Assembly (NCBI RefSeq): GCF_002135335.1
Contig: NZ_NEGC01000013.1
Coordinates: 1-46,647, forward strand
Length of the DNA stretch: 46,647 bases
Source of the DNA: Acinetobacter sp. ANC 4470
GTDB lineage: Bacteria; Pseudomonadota; Gammaproteobacteria; Pseudomonadales; Moraxellaceae
Direction of reading: 5' to 3'
Below are positions 8,878 to 20,440 of the stretch, in pieces. Within the stretch, counting starts at the first letter, position 1. Every line of letters begins with the position of its first letter. A program made the translations under genes and the position numbers. Under the pieces are notes generated by a model. It was not told the origin of the DNA and searched no databases. It saw only the letters and a program-made list of their open reading frames with translations.

Positions 8878-8994
8878 GTTGGATTCCTCTGTTCAATTCA
8901 GATGTCTTTAAAAGATAAAGACCATATTTCAAGTATATCATACCCAATACATGGTCAGTATTTGAAGATTTAAAGTTAAATCTGAGTATTTTTA

Positions 8995-10008
8995 TCAAGA
9001 TTGTTTGTAGTTCTCATCTTGAAGACTACATTCGAAGTTTTTTGGGTCTTCCTTACAACGGAATTGCCATAATAATTTCATCATCCGTTTATCATAAACG
9101 CCACGTTTGGTTAAATCGACACGTGATTCTCGCATCAACTTTTGATAACCTGGTTTATCCGCAGTCGGAACTTGCATCCAATATTTTTGTGGAATATCCG
9201 CTTTCATTTTACCTAAAATACCAAAGGCACGAGGCAACTGACTTTTCACCCATTCACGTGATTTTTGTCCATAACCGGCAGGGAATTTATCTGGACGAAT
9301 AATCAGGTTACCCGTGACTTGTAAAATTGGATAATTCACAATCGCACCTTTAGTGCCTAACCCTTTATGTAACTCTAACGGTTTAAATACAGCAGCAGGT
9401 GCGCCAATAATATCCACCTGACCATTGTTAAATTTGGCACCAAAGTTGGTTACATCTGCGCTAACTGCTTGCGCACCAATTTGCTGAACCATAATTTTCT
9501 GTGCTTCATCATAATCTAAGACTGCAATTTTTTTACCTGCAGCTTTCGCCACAGTATTGATGTTTCGATCATTCACCATTAAATAGGCATCACCGACTGG
9601 AATTACCCCCACTACTTCATATTTACCACGAACCATCTGTTTGGAAAAAACAGGACTGGCTAAACCTTGCATCACTTTAACAGCAAGTTTTAAATCGGGA
9701 ATCGCACCAATGGCATCTAAAGAGCCTGTAAAGTCATTGAACTGGCGACCACGCATCCCTGTAACACTGATTGCATCACATTTACCCGCTTTAAAGTCTT
9801 CAGCAATGACCGCTTCGTTTTGCCCCACACGTAATTCAATATCTGCACCCCAAGTTTTGGCTGCAAGTTGATAATCTTTCATGAGGGTAAAGACATCGCC
9901 ACTTTTACCGACTAAATCAAATACACACATTACTTGTTTTGCTTGAGCAACACCTGTTACGGCACACAAACTCATACCCAGCAGCAGTGTTTTAGACCAT
10001 GGCATCAT
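8995..10008 (-). CDS. AdeT1/2-like putative periplasmic solute-binding protein (copy 1)
   Basis: A 337-residue exported protein with a signal peptide ending AQAKQ (about residue 23). It belongs with the next two genes: all begin their mature part with a CVFDL-GKSG segment, carry an AGKCDA motif, a central NNGQVD-GAPA block, and a C-terminal FECSL cysteine. The fold resembles TRAP or phosphonate-type solute-binding proteins. In Acinetobacter the family is annotated AdeT and called an aminoglycoside RND efflux component, but there are no transmembrane helices here. This copy is the most divergent, with a longer C-terminal tail after FECSL. Confidence 0.8.
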   Translation of the reverse strand: MMPWSKTLLLGMSLCAVTGVAQAKQVMCVFDLVGKSGDVFTLMKDYQLAAKTWGADIELRVGQNEAVIAEDFKAGKCDAISVTGMRGRQFNDFTGSLDAIGAIPDLKLAVKVMQGLASPVFSKQMVRGKYEVVGVIPVGDAYLMVNDRNINTVAKAAGKKIAVLDYDEAQKIMVQQIGAQAVSADVTNFGAKFNNGQVDIIGAPAAVFKPLELHKGLGTKGAIVNYPILQVTGNLIIRPDKFPAGYGQKSREWVKSQLPRAFGILGKMKADIPQKYWMQVPTADKPGYQKLMRESRVDLTKRGVYDKRMMKLLWQFRCKEDPKNFECSLQDENYKQS

Positions 10009-10194
10009 GATTTTTTCTTCCTTGTTTCTTTGTTTTCATTCAATTTTAGATTGAAGCTTTTTGAGTTTTTATTTATCGCGAATCACTGCATGTAATACTT
10101 GATTTCATTTTTATGATAAAAAAATTTATCACTATTTTTAAGACTACGCTTTTTTGAGCTAACAACAATGGCAAAAATGACAGATTTAATTAGA

Positions 10195-10225
10195 CAAAAA
10201 AGCCTAGATTAAATCTAGGCTTTAT
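10195..10225 (-). terminator. Intrinsic terminator of AdeT-like copy 2
   Basis: AGCCTAGATT (10201-10210) and AATCTAGGCT (10212-10221) are perfect inverted repeats. On the minus strand a T run follows (A run 10196-10200), 20 bp after the stop codon. Confidence 0.8.
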
Positions 10226-10240
10226 TTTTAAAAATCAACG

Positions 10241-11251
10241 TTATTCACCACCAAGTGAACATTCAAAATTGGCTTTATCGACAGAGCAACGTGCTTTTTT
10301 CAACACCCCCATCATACCAGCATCATAAATCCCACGTTTGGTCATATCCATACGACCTTCACGAAGTAATTTTTGATATTTAGTTTTATCCTCAGCTGCC
10401 AAGTTCATTTTAAACTTCGCAGGAATACTGGTCTCAAGACGGTTAATCATCGCAAAACTTTTCGGTAAGTTTTTCACAAACCAATCACGCGATTTTTGCC
10501 CAAAACCTGCAGGGAATTGATCTGGACGGATAATAAAATCTGCTGTTACTTGTAGTACTGGAAAATTAAACATCCCACCATTTGAACCTAAACCTTTATA
10601 AATTTCTAGAGGTTTATAAGCATAAGCCGGTGCACCTACCATATCTACCTGACCATTGTTGAACTTCGCTACAAAGTTAGAAATGTCAGAAATGACTGCT
10701 TGTGCACCGACACGTTGCACCATAATTTTTTGTGCATCGTCATAACCCAATACAGCAAATTTTTTACCTGCTGCTTTTTCAATCGAATCAATTTTTTTAT
10801 CACGTACAAAAATAAAAGCAGAACCTAAAGGAGCAATACCAGCAACTTCATACTTTTTGCCGCCCAAATTACTCACCATTTTCGGAGCATTACGTTGATC
10901 AAGTGCAAAAGTAATCGCACGTTGTGCAATTGCATTGCTTGGCGCACCACCTAAAGCATCAATAGAGCCCACAAATTTATTATACTGACGTGCACGCATT
11001 GCCGTCATAAAAACAGCATCACATTTGCCTGCTTTAAAATCATTATCAGCAACAGATTCATCTTGGCGTGGAATTAAATTAACATCAGCTCCCCATCCTT
11101 TGGCAGCAAGCGCCCATTCCTGAGCCATTTGATAAGATTCACCAGATTTACCCAGTAAATCAAATACACATACATCTACTTTAGCTGCCTGAGCTGTGGT
11201 TGTTAAACCTACAGCAGAAAATGCGGTTAATGCGAGAATCATTTTTTTCAT
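10241..11251 (-). CDS. AdeT1/2-like putative periplasmic solute-binding protein (copy 2)
   Basis: A 336-residue product starting at ATG 11251, chosen because GGACAG lies just upstream and the protein then begins with a proper signal peptide (MKKMILAL...AQAA); a longer frame to 11350 lacks both. The mature protein shares the CVFDLLGKSGESY opening, the AGKCDA motif, the MTAMRARQYNKF block and the FECSLGGE end with copy 3, to which it is clearly closer than to copy 1. It has its own terminator, and the 231-bp gap to copy 3 contains another, so the three genes are probably separate units. Confidence 0.82.
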   Translation of the reverse strand: MKKMILALTAFSAVGLTTTAQAAKVDVCVFDLLGKSGESYQMAQEWALAAKGWGADVNLIPRQDESVADNDFKAGKCDAVFMTAMRARQYNKFVGSIDALGGAPSNAIAQRAITFALDQRNAPKMVSNLGGKKYEVAGIAPLGSAFIFVRDKKIDSIEKAAGKKFAVLGYDDAQKIMVQRVGAQAVISDISNFVAKFNNGQVDMVGAPAYAYKPLEIYKGLGSNGGMFNFPVLQVTADFIIRPDQFPAGFGQKSRDWFVKNLPKSFAMINRLETSIPAKFKMNLAAEDKTKYQKLLREGRMDMTKRGIYDAGMMGVLKKARCSVDKANFECSLGGE

Positions 11252-11326
11252 TGGAGCTGTCCTTTTTAGAATCTTGTTGTTTAACGAGTATCCGTTCACG
11301 TTATGAATATTAAGCAAGTTCAGCAT

Positions 11327-11347
11327 AAAAAAATAGAGCATTTGCTC
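11327..11347 (-). terminator. Probable terminator of AdeT-like copy 3
   Basis: On the minus strand GAGCA-TGCTC forms a short stem (11336-11347) followed by TA and seven T. A larger alternative pairing of ATAGAGCAT with ATGCTCTAT is also possible. Confidence 0.45.
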
Positions 11348-11482
11348 CATTTTTTTATGCTCTATAGGTCAATTTTTCTTAATTCACTAAGTTAATAATA
11401 AAATCATTATCTTAGATTCGTACTATTTCTTGTATATTTCATAAATTTTCAATAATTTTACATATAAATACATAAAAACTAG

Positions 11483-12490
11483 TTATTCACCGCCTAAAGA
11501 ACATTCAAAATTGGTTCGATCTACAGTACAACGGGCTTTTTTCAGCACAGTCATCATCGATGAATCATAAATTCCTTGCTTAGTTAATTCGATACGACCA
11601 TCTCTTAATAATTTTTGATACTTTTCTCTTTCTTCTTTAGATAAAGACATACGATATTTCGCAGGAATACCCTCTTCTAAACGTTTCACCATCGCAAATT
11701 GACGAGGTAATTGTTTAATGAACCAATCTCTTGATTGAATACCAAAATTGCTTGGGAATTTTTCCGTATTAAAAATTAAATCTGCAGTCACATTCAGCAC
11801 TGGAAAGTTAAATAGTGCGCCATTCGCACCTAAACCTTTATCCATTTCTAAGGGTTTAAATGCATAAGCGGGTGCACCGACCATCTCAACTTGCCCTTTA
11901 TTAAACTTACTCACAAAATCCGAAACATCTGAAAGAACAGGAATCGCACCAACTCGTTTTACCATGGCAATTTGTGCTTTATCATATTCTAAAACTGCAA
12001 ATTTTTTCCCTGCACCTTTTTCTATCGTATTAATATTGCGATCTTTCACGAAAATATATGCAGGCCCAATTTGCCCAATACCACCCACTTCATATTGCAC
12101 ATTATCAATGGTTGCTTTTAGTCTTTTAATATTTCTTTTATCTAGCACATAAATGATTGCCTTATGTGCAATCGCATTACTTGGAACACCACCTAAAGCA
12201 TCAATAGAACCTGCAAATTTATTATATGCACGTGCCCGCATAGTGGTCATATAAATGGCATCACATTTTCCATTTTTAAAATCGTTATCTGCTTTTTCTT
12301 CGTTTTGATACGCAATTAATCTGACATCTGCATTCCATACTTTTGCAGCGAGTGCCCACTCCTCCATCATTTTATATGATTCACCTGCTTTACCGAGTAA
12401 ATCAAATACACATATATTTTGTTTTGCTTGAGCCATACTTGAAAAACTTAATAACAGTCCTGTTGATAGCAGCCAAATTCCTTTTCTCAT
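11483..12490 (-). CDS. AdeT1/2-like putative periplasmic solute-binding protein (copy 3)
   Basis: A 335-residue protein from ATG 12490 (the adjacent ATG 12493 is equally in frame; AAGGA upstream fits 12490 with a 7-base gap). The signal peptide ends SMAQA. The protein aligns along its whole length with copy 2, with the same CVFDLLGKAGESYKM start, the DFKNGKCDA motif and the FECSLGGE end. The four conserved cysteines (CVFD, GKCDA, ARC and FECSL) suggest disulfides in the periplasm. The ligand is unknown, and no permease gene is adjacent. Confidence 0.82.
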   Translation of the reverse strand: MRKGIWLLSTGLLLSFSSMAQAKQNICVFDLLGKAGESYKMMEEWALAAKVWNADVRLIAYQNEEKADNDFKNGKCDAIYMTTMRARAYNKFAGSIDALGGVPSNAIAHKAIIYVLDKRNIKRLKATIDNVQYEVGGIGQIGPAYIFVKDRNINTIEKGAGKKFAVLEYDKAQIAMVKRVGAIPVLSDVSDFVSKFNKGQVEMVGAPAYAFKPLEMDKGLGANGALFNFPVLNVTADLIFNTEKFPSNFGIQSRDWFIKQLPRQFAMVKRLEEGIPAKYRMSLSKEEREKYQKLLRDGRIELTKQGIYDSSMMTVLKKARCTVDRTNFECSLGGE

Positions 12491-12728
12491 CATATTTTCC
12501 TTATTCTTTTTCAACAACCCCTTTAAAAATAACTATAGTGTTGTTTTAAGAGCAAAAATAGAGCTTTGATTTCCTTTCTGACGAAAGGTTGTTTTTTAAA
12601 CAAAAAATCACATTTTTATTTATTTACGCAAAGAAGCCACTTTATCCAATAATAATGCCTCAGATTTTTTCTTTTCTGAGTCGCTTCCTTTAGAATACGC
12701 GCACTATTCTTCTCATTTAGATATTTCA

Positions 12729-14666
12729 ATGATTCAGTTAGATCAACTTTCTATACGTCGCGGTGGACGTGTTTTATTTCAAAAAGCATCCATGCAGCTA
12801 CATCCAGGATGGAAAATTGGCTTAACAGGCGTCAATGGTGCAGGAAAATCAACATTATTTAATGCACTTCTAGGCGGCATGGAATCAGACAGTGGTTCTT
12901 TAACTCGCCCTGCGGTATGGACCGTTGCCCATATGGCACAAGAAATCAAAGCCTTAGATATGAAAGCGATTGATTTTGTTTTGTCTGGTGATGAAGAGTA
13001 TTGGGAAATTCAGAACAAATTGGATCATCCTGACAGCTTAAGCGATGATGAACTGGCCCATTTATATGGCCGCTTTGATGAAATCAATGGTTATTCTGCG
13101 CCATCTAAAGCATCGCAATTAATGGCGGGTTTAGGTTTCTTTGAACATCAATCACAACTGGATGTTTCAAGTTTTTCCGGTGGCTGGCGTATGCGTCTGA
13201 ACCTTGCTCGTACCCTAATGAGCCGTTCAGATTTATTGCTTCTTGATGAACCGACCAACCATTTAGACTTAGATGCCATTCTGTGGTTAGAAGATTGGTT
13301 GAAAGCCTATGAAGGCACACTGATCCTCATTTCACATGACCGTGACTTCTTAGATGCGATTACCGACCATATTTTACATATCGAAAACCAAGAATTGATT
13401 ATGTATACAGGTAACTATTCAACCTTTGAACGTACGCGTAGTGAACGCTTAGCACAGCAGCAACAAGCCTATGAAAAACAATTAGAAACACGTGCCCATT
13501 TACAGAAATATATTGATCGCTTTAAAGCCCAAGCAACCAAAGCGAAGCAAGCACAAAGCCGGATTAAACAATTGGAACGCATGCAGGAACTTTCAGCTGC
13601 ACATGTCGATACGCCGTTTACTTTCAGTTTCCGTGAACCAAGTAAAATGAGTTCACCATTACTTGAACTTGAAAATGCTGATATTGGTTATGGCGATAAA
13701 ATTATCGTGACCAATGTGAATTTGCAAATTACTCCGACTAGCCGTATTGGTTTACTCGGGATGAATGGTGCGGGTAAATCAACTGTAATCAAATCATTGG
13801 TTGGTGATTTACAATTACTCCAAGGCGAGCGTAAAGATTCAGAATTGCTAAATGTAGGTTACTTTGCACAGCATCAAATGGATGCTTTGGATGGTAATGC
13901 TAGCCCAATGTTGCAATTGGCACGTATTGCTGAGCAAAAAGTCAGCGAAGCAAACTTACGCTCATTTTTAGGGAGTTTTGGTTTCAGTGGCGAACGGATG
14001 GATACGCCAAGTGAAAGCTTTTCAGGTGGCGAACGTGCACGTTTAGCCTTGGCTTTAATTGTATGGCAACGTCCAAACGTTTTGATTCTAGATGAGCCAA
14101 CCAACCATTTAGACTTAGATATGCGTCATGCATTGACCATGGCATTAACTGACTTCGAAGGTGCCGTGGTTCTTGTATCACACGAACGTCAATTGGTTGC
14201 CAGTGTTTGTGATGAACTCATTTTGGTTCATGGTGGTGAGAGCCGAGAATTTGATGGTGACTTAGTTGCTTATGCAGATTGGTTACGCCAAGCACGTATC
14301 GACATGATTAAAAATGGCGGTAAACAACCAGCACCACCGGTAAAATCGAAAGTGGAAATAAAGCCAACGATTTCCAAACTCGATAAAGAGGGTCAACGTA
14401 AAGAAGCAGCACGTAATCGTGAGCTGAGTCGTCCAATTCGTAAAGAGATTGAAAAAAATGAAGCGCTGATTGCCAAAGTTCAGCCCCGCTTAGCAGAAAT
14501 TGAAGTTTTATTGGGTAATACTGCCCTATATGAAGCAAACCATAAGGATGATTTGCTTAAACTGATGAATGAACAGACTGAATTAAAAGCAAAATTAGCA
14601 CAAGCTGAAGAGCAAGTGCTTGAATTAATGATGGAATTGGAAGAACTAGAAAGCTCTTTTGAATAA
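12729..14666 (+). CDS. ABC-F family ATPase, YheS type
   Basis: A 645-residue protein with two ABC ATPase domains and no membrane segments. Walker A motifs are GVNGAGKST (34-42) and GMNGAGKST (about 345), signatures are SFSGGWRMRLNLA and SFSGGERARLALA, and LLLDEPTNHLDLD and LILDEPTNHLDLD give the Walker B. The linker between domains is long and charged, and the C-terminus is a Lys/Glu-rich coiled coil. The N-terminus closely follows E. coli YheS (IRRG-RVL...PG-K-GL-G-NG-GKST). Family knowledge: ABC-F proteins act on the ribosome, adjusting stalled translation. It is transcribed towards oriC. Confidence 0.9.
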   Translation: MIQLDQLSIRRGGRVLFQKASMQLHPGWKIGLTGVNGAGKSTLFNALLGGMESDSGSLTRPAVWTVAHMAQEIKALDMKAIDFVLSGDEEYWEIQNKLDHPDSLSDDELAHLYGRFDEINGYSAPSKASQLMAGLGFFEHQSQLDVSSFSGGWRMRLNLARTLMSRSDLLLLDEPTNHLDLDAILWLEDWLKAYEGTLILISHDRDFLDAITDHILHIENQELIMYTGNYSTFERTRSERLAQQQQAYEKQLETRAHLQKYIDRFKAQATKAKQAQSRIKQLERMQELSAAHVDTPFTFSFREPSKMSSPLLELENADIGYGDKIIVTNVNLQITPTSRIGLLGMNGAGKSTVIKSLVGDLQLLQGERKDSELLNVGYFAQHQMDALDGNASPMLQLARIAEQKVSEANLRSFLGSFGFSGERMDTPSESFSGGERARLALALIVWQRPNVLILDEPTNHLDLDMRHALTMALTDFEGAVVLVSHERQLVASVCDELILVHGGESREFDGDLVAYADWLRQARIDMIKNGGKQPAPPVKSKVEIKPTISKLDKEGQRKEAARNRELSRPIRKEIEKNEALIAKVQPRLAEIEVLLGNTALYEANHKDDLLKLMNEQTELKAKLAQAEEQVLELMMELEELESSFE

Positions 14667-14712
14667 GCCAAAATCAACTCTTAAGCAAAACTAAAGTGAT
14701 GCTTATTTAATG

Positions 14713-14750
14713 ATCGCAGTACAATTTTAGACTTGTACTGCGATTTTTTA
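14713..14750 (+). terminator. Intrinsic terminator of the ABC-F gene
   Basis: ATCGCAGTACAA (14713-14724) and TTGTACTGCGAT (14733-14744) form a perfect 12-bp stem followed by a T run. Confidence 0.88.
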
Positions 14751-14801
14751 ATTTTTCTACATAATACTTTTATCGTGATTTCAACCATTAAAGATTAATA
14801 A

Positions 14802-14982
14802 TTTAAATTCAAAAAATACCAAGCATAAACTTTAAATTCAAACTCCATGTTTAAATTTAAAACACCAATTCACAATCAAAAATATATTTTGAATTTAAAA
14901 TAAAATCTCACTTTAAGCTGTGGATAAATTACTTTCCACCTACTTACTAAATAAAATGTAACCATTCAAAAACTTATCCACA
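14802..14982. promoter_or_regulatory. DnaA-box and RAATTTAAA cluster, 7 kb left of oriC
   Basis: Two perfect DnaA boxes, TGTGGATAA at 14919-14927 and TTATCCACA at 14974-14982, face each other 46 bp apart. Just before them lie four RAATTTAAA-type motifs (14802-14810, 14831-14839, 14850-14861, 14891-14899). This is the intergenic stretch 14751-15034; there is no gene in it. Confidence 0.6.
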
Positions 14983-15034
14983 TGCGCGCTCACTCAAATA
15001 AAATCAGCTTTTTTATTCATTTAAATGTAGTTTT

Positions 15035-15400
15035 TCATTTTAAAAATCTAAGTTCTATAATTTTCCACACCCCTTCATTGACCCACAATTCCTGAATTTT
15101 ATTCTGATTTTCCAAACCAATGAAAACCTTACAATGCGTCAAGTCTCGATCAAACTCGAACTCTTCAAATTCCACCGTAGGTTTTTGTGGCTTCCACACT
15201 CCATTTTTCACAGCATGGGCAATACGCTCATAACGGGTAAAATTACTTTCTACGCGCCCTTCTTGCTCATAAACCACTTTAAAATCCGCATGCTCATACT
15301 GAGCCAACAGATCAAAATTGCCGGTAAAAAATGCATTCACCCAGATATCTCGGATCTTTTCCAATTGATTATCCATAGTGCTAGCCTCGTAATATTGCAT
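15035..15400 (-). CDS. NTF2-like/SnoaL-like small protein
   Basis: A 121-residue protein (113 if the second ATG at 15376, which also has a good GAGG site, is used). The pattern fits the nuclear transport factor 2 fold: an N-terminal helix (IRDIWVNAFFTGNFDLLAQY), a short strand with the F-V-Y pattern, then beta strands with a FEEFEFDRDLTHCKVF segment. No catalytic residues can be assigned. It is cytoplasmic, lies next to gyrB in the same direction but is separated from it by a terminator. Confidence 0.65.
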   Translation of the reverse strand: MQYYEASTMDNQLEKIRDIWVNAFFTGNFDLLAQYEHADFKVVYEQEGRVESNFTRYERIAHAVKNGVWKPQKPTVEFEEFEFDRDLTHCKVFIGLENQNKIQELWVNEGVWKIIELRFLK

Positions 15401-15501
15401 GATAATTTCCTATATTTAAAAGCATCATGACAGAGGAATAAGTCATTTTGATAAAACAAGTAAGGTTAAAAATCAATCATAATTAAATAAAAATAGCATA
15501 A

Positions 15502-15527
15502 AAAAAGCATCCCGAAGGATGCTTTTT
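15502..15527 (-). terminator. Intrinsic terminator of gyrB
   Basis: AAAAAGCATCC (15502-15512) and GGATGCTTTTT (15517-15527) form a perfect 11-bp stem with a CGAA loop; on the minus strand it ends in a T run 22 bp after the gyrB stop. Confidence 0.85.
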
Positions 15528-15548
15528 ACAATTCAACGCATCAATACA

Positions 15549-18029
<2,481 letters not shown>

Positions 18030-18074
18030 CTAGTGAAAATACAGGTCTATCCAAAGATGGGTAAAATCTAAAAA

Positions 18075-19157
18075 CTATTGCACAACAACTTGAACTTGAC
18101 CGTTTTCGACATTGAATAATTGATAAGAAATAGACAAATCATGTAAATGTTTTTTTACTGATTCATGCTCTAAAGTGGTAATAAAAACTTGACTACCAAG
18201 CTGGCTCAATCGCTCAATTAATCGCCGCTGTGCGGTTAAATCTAATTCTGCTGTCAGATCATCCAATAATACCACAGTTTCCTTATTACAGGCATGCAGC
18301 ATTGCAATCTGTGACAGTTTTAAAGCCATAATCAGCAGCTTCTTTTGCCCTCGTGAAAGCACCACATCAGCATCACCTAGTGTTGTTTTTAAACGTAAAT
18401 CTGCACGATGTGGACCATATTCGGTATAACGTCGATCGACGTCTTTCTGATGATGTACAGTTAGGTCATTCAGCAAGCCAAATTCGCTATGAAAGCCTGG
18501 GCTATATTCTAATTGCACCTCTAAATGAGGCAATAAAAACCTTAAATCTTGCTCAAAATAAACTTTCCATTGCTCAACAATTCCACTGCGCTGCGAATGC
18601 AACATTTCACCATACTCACCCAACATTTTGTTCCACGGTTCCAACTCATTCAGGCTGATGTTTCGTCTCGATTTCAACAAACTGTTGCGTTGTTTTAAAG
18701 CACGAGAATAATATTGCCATGCATGATAAAACTCAGGTTCCACGTGGAACATCAACCAGTCGATCAATTGTCGGCGTGGTTTCGCACCATAATCAATGAT
18801 ATCGGTACTTTGTGGGTCAATATGTTGTAAAGGAAGGATTTTGGCGAGTTGCCCTTGGGTGGCAATATGATCACCATTGACTTTAATCAACTGCTCACCT
18901 GACAGTAATTTTTGCATACCAATTTTTTCAGTGGCAGATTGTGCAAAAACAATGGCATTGGCTGTTTCATTTTGAATATAGTTTTTCGGGATATGGGTAC
19001 GAAAAGAACGCCCTGTCGCCAATAAATGAATGGCTTCAAGAATAGAGGTTTTCCCTGAACCATTTTGCCCGTAAAAGACATTAAACGGCTGCAACTCTTG
19101 AAGTGCAACCGCTTTTAAGTTTCGAACACGTTCTATATTTAAACGCGTAATATGCAT
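18075..19157 (-). CDS. recF: DNA replication/repair protein RecF
   Basis: A 360-residue SMC-like ATPase. Walker A is [16 protein letters not shown] (about 29-44), the signature region is [15 protein letters not shown] and Walker B is [12 protein letters not shown]. RecF helps load RecA at single-strand gaps. It sits 27 bp after dnaN and 54 bp before gyrB, in the standard order. Internally, the codons for the MFHVEP segment contain a parS-like palindrome (18736-18751). Confidence 0.97.
   Translation of the reverse strand: MHITRLNIERVRNLKAVALQELQPFNVFYGQNGSGKTSILEAIHLLATGRSFRTHIPKNYIQNETANAIVFAQSATEKIGMQKLLSGEQLIKVNGDHIATQGQLAKILPLQHIDPQSTDIIDYGAKPRRQLIDWLMFHVEPEFYHAWQYYSRALKQRNSLLKSRRNISLNELEPWNKMLGEYGEMLHSQRSGIVEQWKVYFEQDLRFLLPHLEVQLEYSPGFHSEFGLLNDLTVHHQKDVDRRYTEYGPHRADLRLKTTLGDADVVLSRGQKKLLIMALKLSQIAMLHACNKETVVLLDDLTAELDLTAQRRLIERLSQLGSQVFITTLEHESVKKHLHDLSISYQLFNVENGQVQVVVQ
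18736..18751. promoter_or_regulatory. parS-like ParB binding site 2, inside recF
   Basis: GGTTCCACGTGGAACA; its complement TGTTCCACGTGGAACC differs from the Pseudomonas-type parS TGTTCCACGTGGAACA only in the last base. It lies 3 kb from the dnaA start. Confidence 0.7.
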
Positions 19158-19184
19158 AGTTTGATCTTATAAAAAATCTGCAAA

Positions 19185-20330
19185 TTAAACACGCATTGGC
19201 ATCACAACATAGGTTTGATCTTGTTGTGATGGGTCATGAACCAATACAGATTGGTTGGCTTCAGTCATGGTCATCATCACATCGTCACCATCCAAGGCAC
19301 CCAATACATCTAATAAATATTGCGCATTAAATGACATTTCCATCGGTGCATCAGCATATTGAATTACTAGATCTTCAATCGCCTCATCTTGTTCTGGATT
19401 ATTGGCACGAAGTTGCAAACTATCCGCACTAAAATTTAAAAATACACCACGTAATTTTTCATTACTTAAAATGGCAACACGTTGCAGCGACTGTTTAAAT
19501 ACATCATGTGCAATCAATACATTTTTATCACCACCACGTGGAATCACACGACGGTAATCGGGGAATTTCCCATCAATTAGTTTAGTGGTAAAACGAACTG
19601 TGATACTGCCTTGTTCTTTGTCACGACTGGGTATGCTAATCGTCACATTTAACAATTCACGACCAATCAGTAAAGATAATTGCTCGTCTTCAATGCTGAG
19701 TAAGCGTTGTAATTCAGCAACCGCTTTCCGTGGAACAATAGCTTGAATGGCTTGAGTCGCAGTTGACGTTGCTGCTGTTTCACATAATGCTAAACGATGA
19801 CCATCAGTAGTCACTGAACGAAGTTGATTTTGATCAATTTCAAGTAATGTCCCAGTCAAATAAAAACGTACATCTTGCACCGCCATCGCAAAAGCAGTTT
19901 TCTCAAACAAGCGTTTTAATTCGCGCTGAGTGACCGTAACTTGCGTACCCTGAGCATTTTCTGTGCTCAATAGTGGATAATCTTCAGCAGGCAGCGTTCC
20001 CAACACAAAACGGCTATTTCCCGATTTTAAAATACAACGATCTTCAGTAATTTGCAGGTCAATCAATGCCGCGCTTGGTAACGATTTACAGATGTCCATC
20101 AATTTACGTGCAGGAACAGTTGTCTCACCAACTTGTAAACATGCACCTTCAGTTAAATTCGTACTGGCAACCAATTCTACTTCTAAATCTGAACCAGTAA
20201 TGGTTAATGATTCGGTGCTTACTTGAATCTTGACATTAGATAAAATATTTAAAGTATGGCGACGTTCAACCGCTCCTACGACATGTGATAGAACATTAAG
20301 TAAGCTTTCTTTCGCGATTTTCAAACGCAC
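19185..20330 (-). CDS. dnaN: DNA polymerase III subunit beta (sliding clamp)
   Basis: A 381-residue clamp. The start chosen is GTG 20330, giving MRLKIAKESLL, because GAGG lies eight bases upstream and clamps start at this point; an upstream in-frame TTG at 20348 would place the ribosome site inside the gene. The three clamp domains are complete, ending VVMPMRV, the usual C-terminus. It encircles DNA and tethers polymerase III. It is 110 bp downstream of dnaA and followed closely by recF. Confidence 0.97.
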   Translation of the reverse strand: MRLKIAKESLLNVLSHVVGAVERRHTLNILSNVKIQVSTESLTITGSDLEVELVASTNLTEGACLQVGETTVPARKLMDICKSLPSAALIDLQITEDRCILKSGNSRFVLGTLPAEDYPLLSTENAQGTQVTVTQRELKRLFEKTAFAMAVQDVRFYLTGTLLEIDQNQLRSVTTDGHRLALCETAATSTATQAIQAIVPRKAVAELQRLLSIEDEQLSLLIGRELLNVTISIPSRDKEQGSITVRFTTKLIDGKFPDYRRVIPRGGDKNVLIAHDVFKQSLQRVAILSNEKLRGVFLNFSADSLQLRANNPEQDEAIEDLVIQYADAPMEMSFNAQYLLDVLGALDGDDVMMTMTEANQSVLVHDPSQQDQTYVVMPMRV

Positions 20331-20440
20331 GGCACATTCCTCTAACAACTGAAGATTTCAGGTCAATTAATTAATTTTTTAGCAGTGTACTATGCGGCAG
20401 AATATGCCGCATTGCAAGAATAGAATTTGATCAAAATAGA

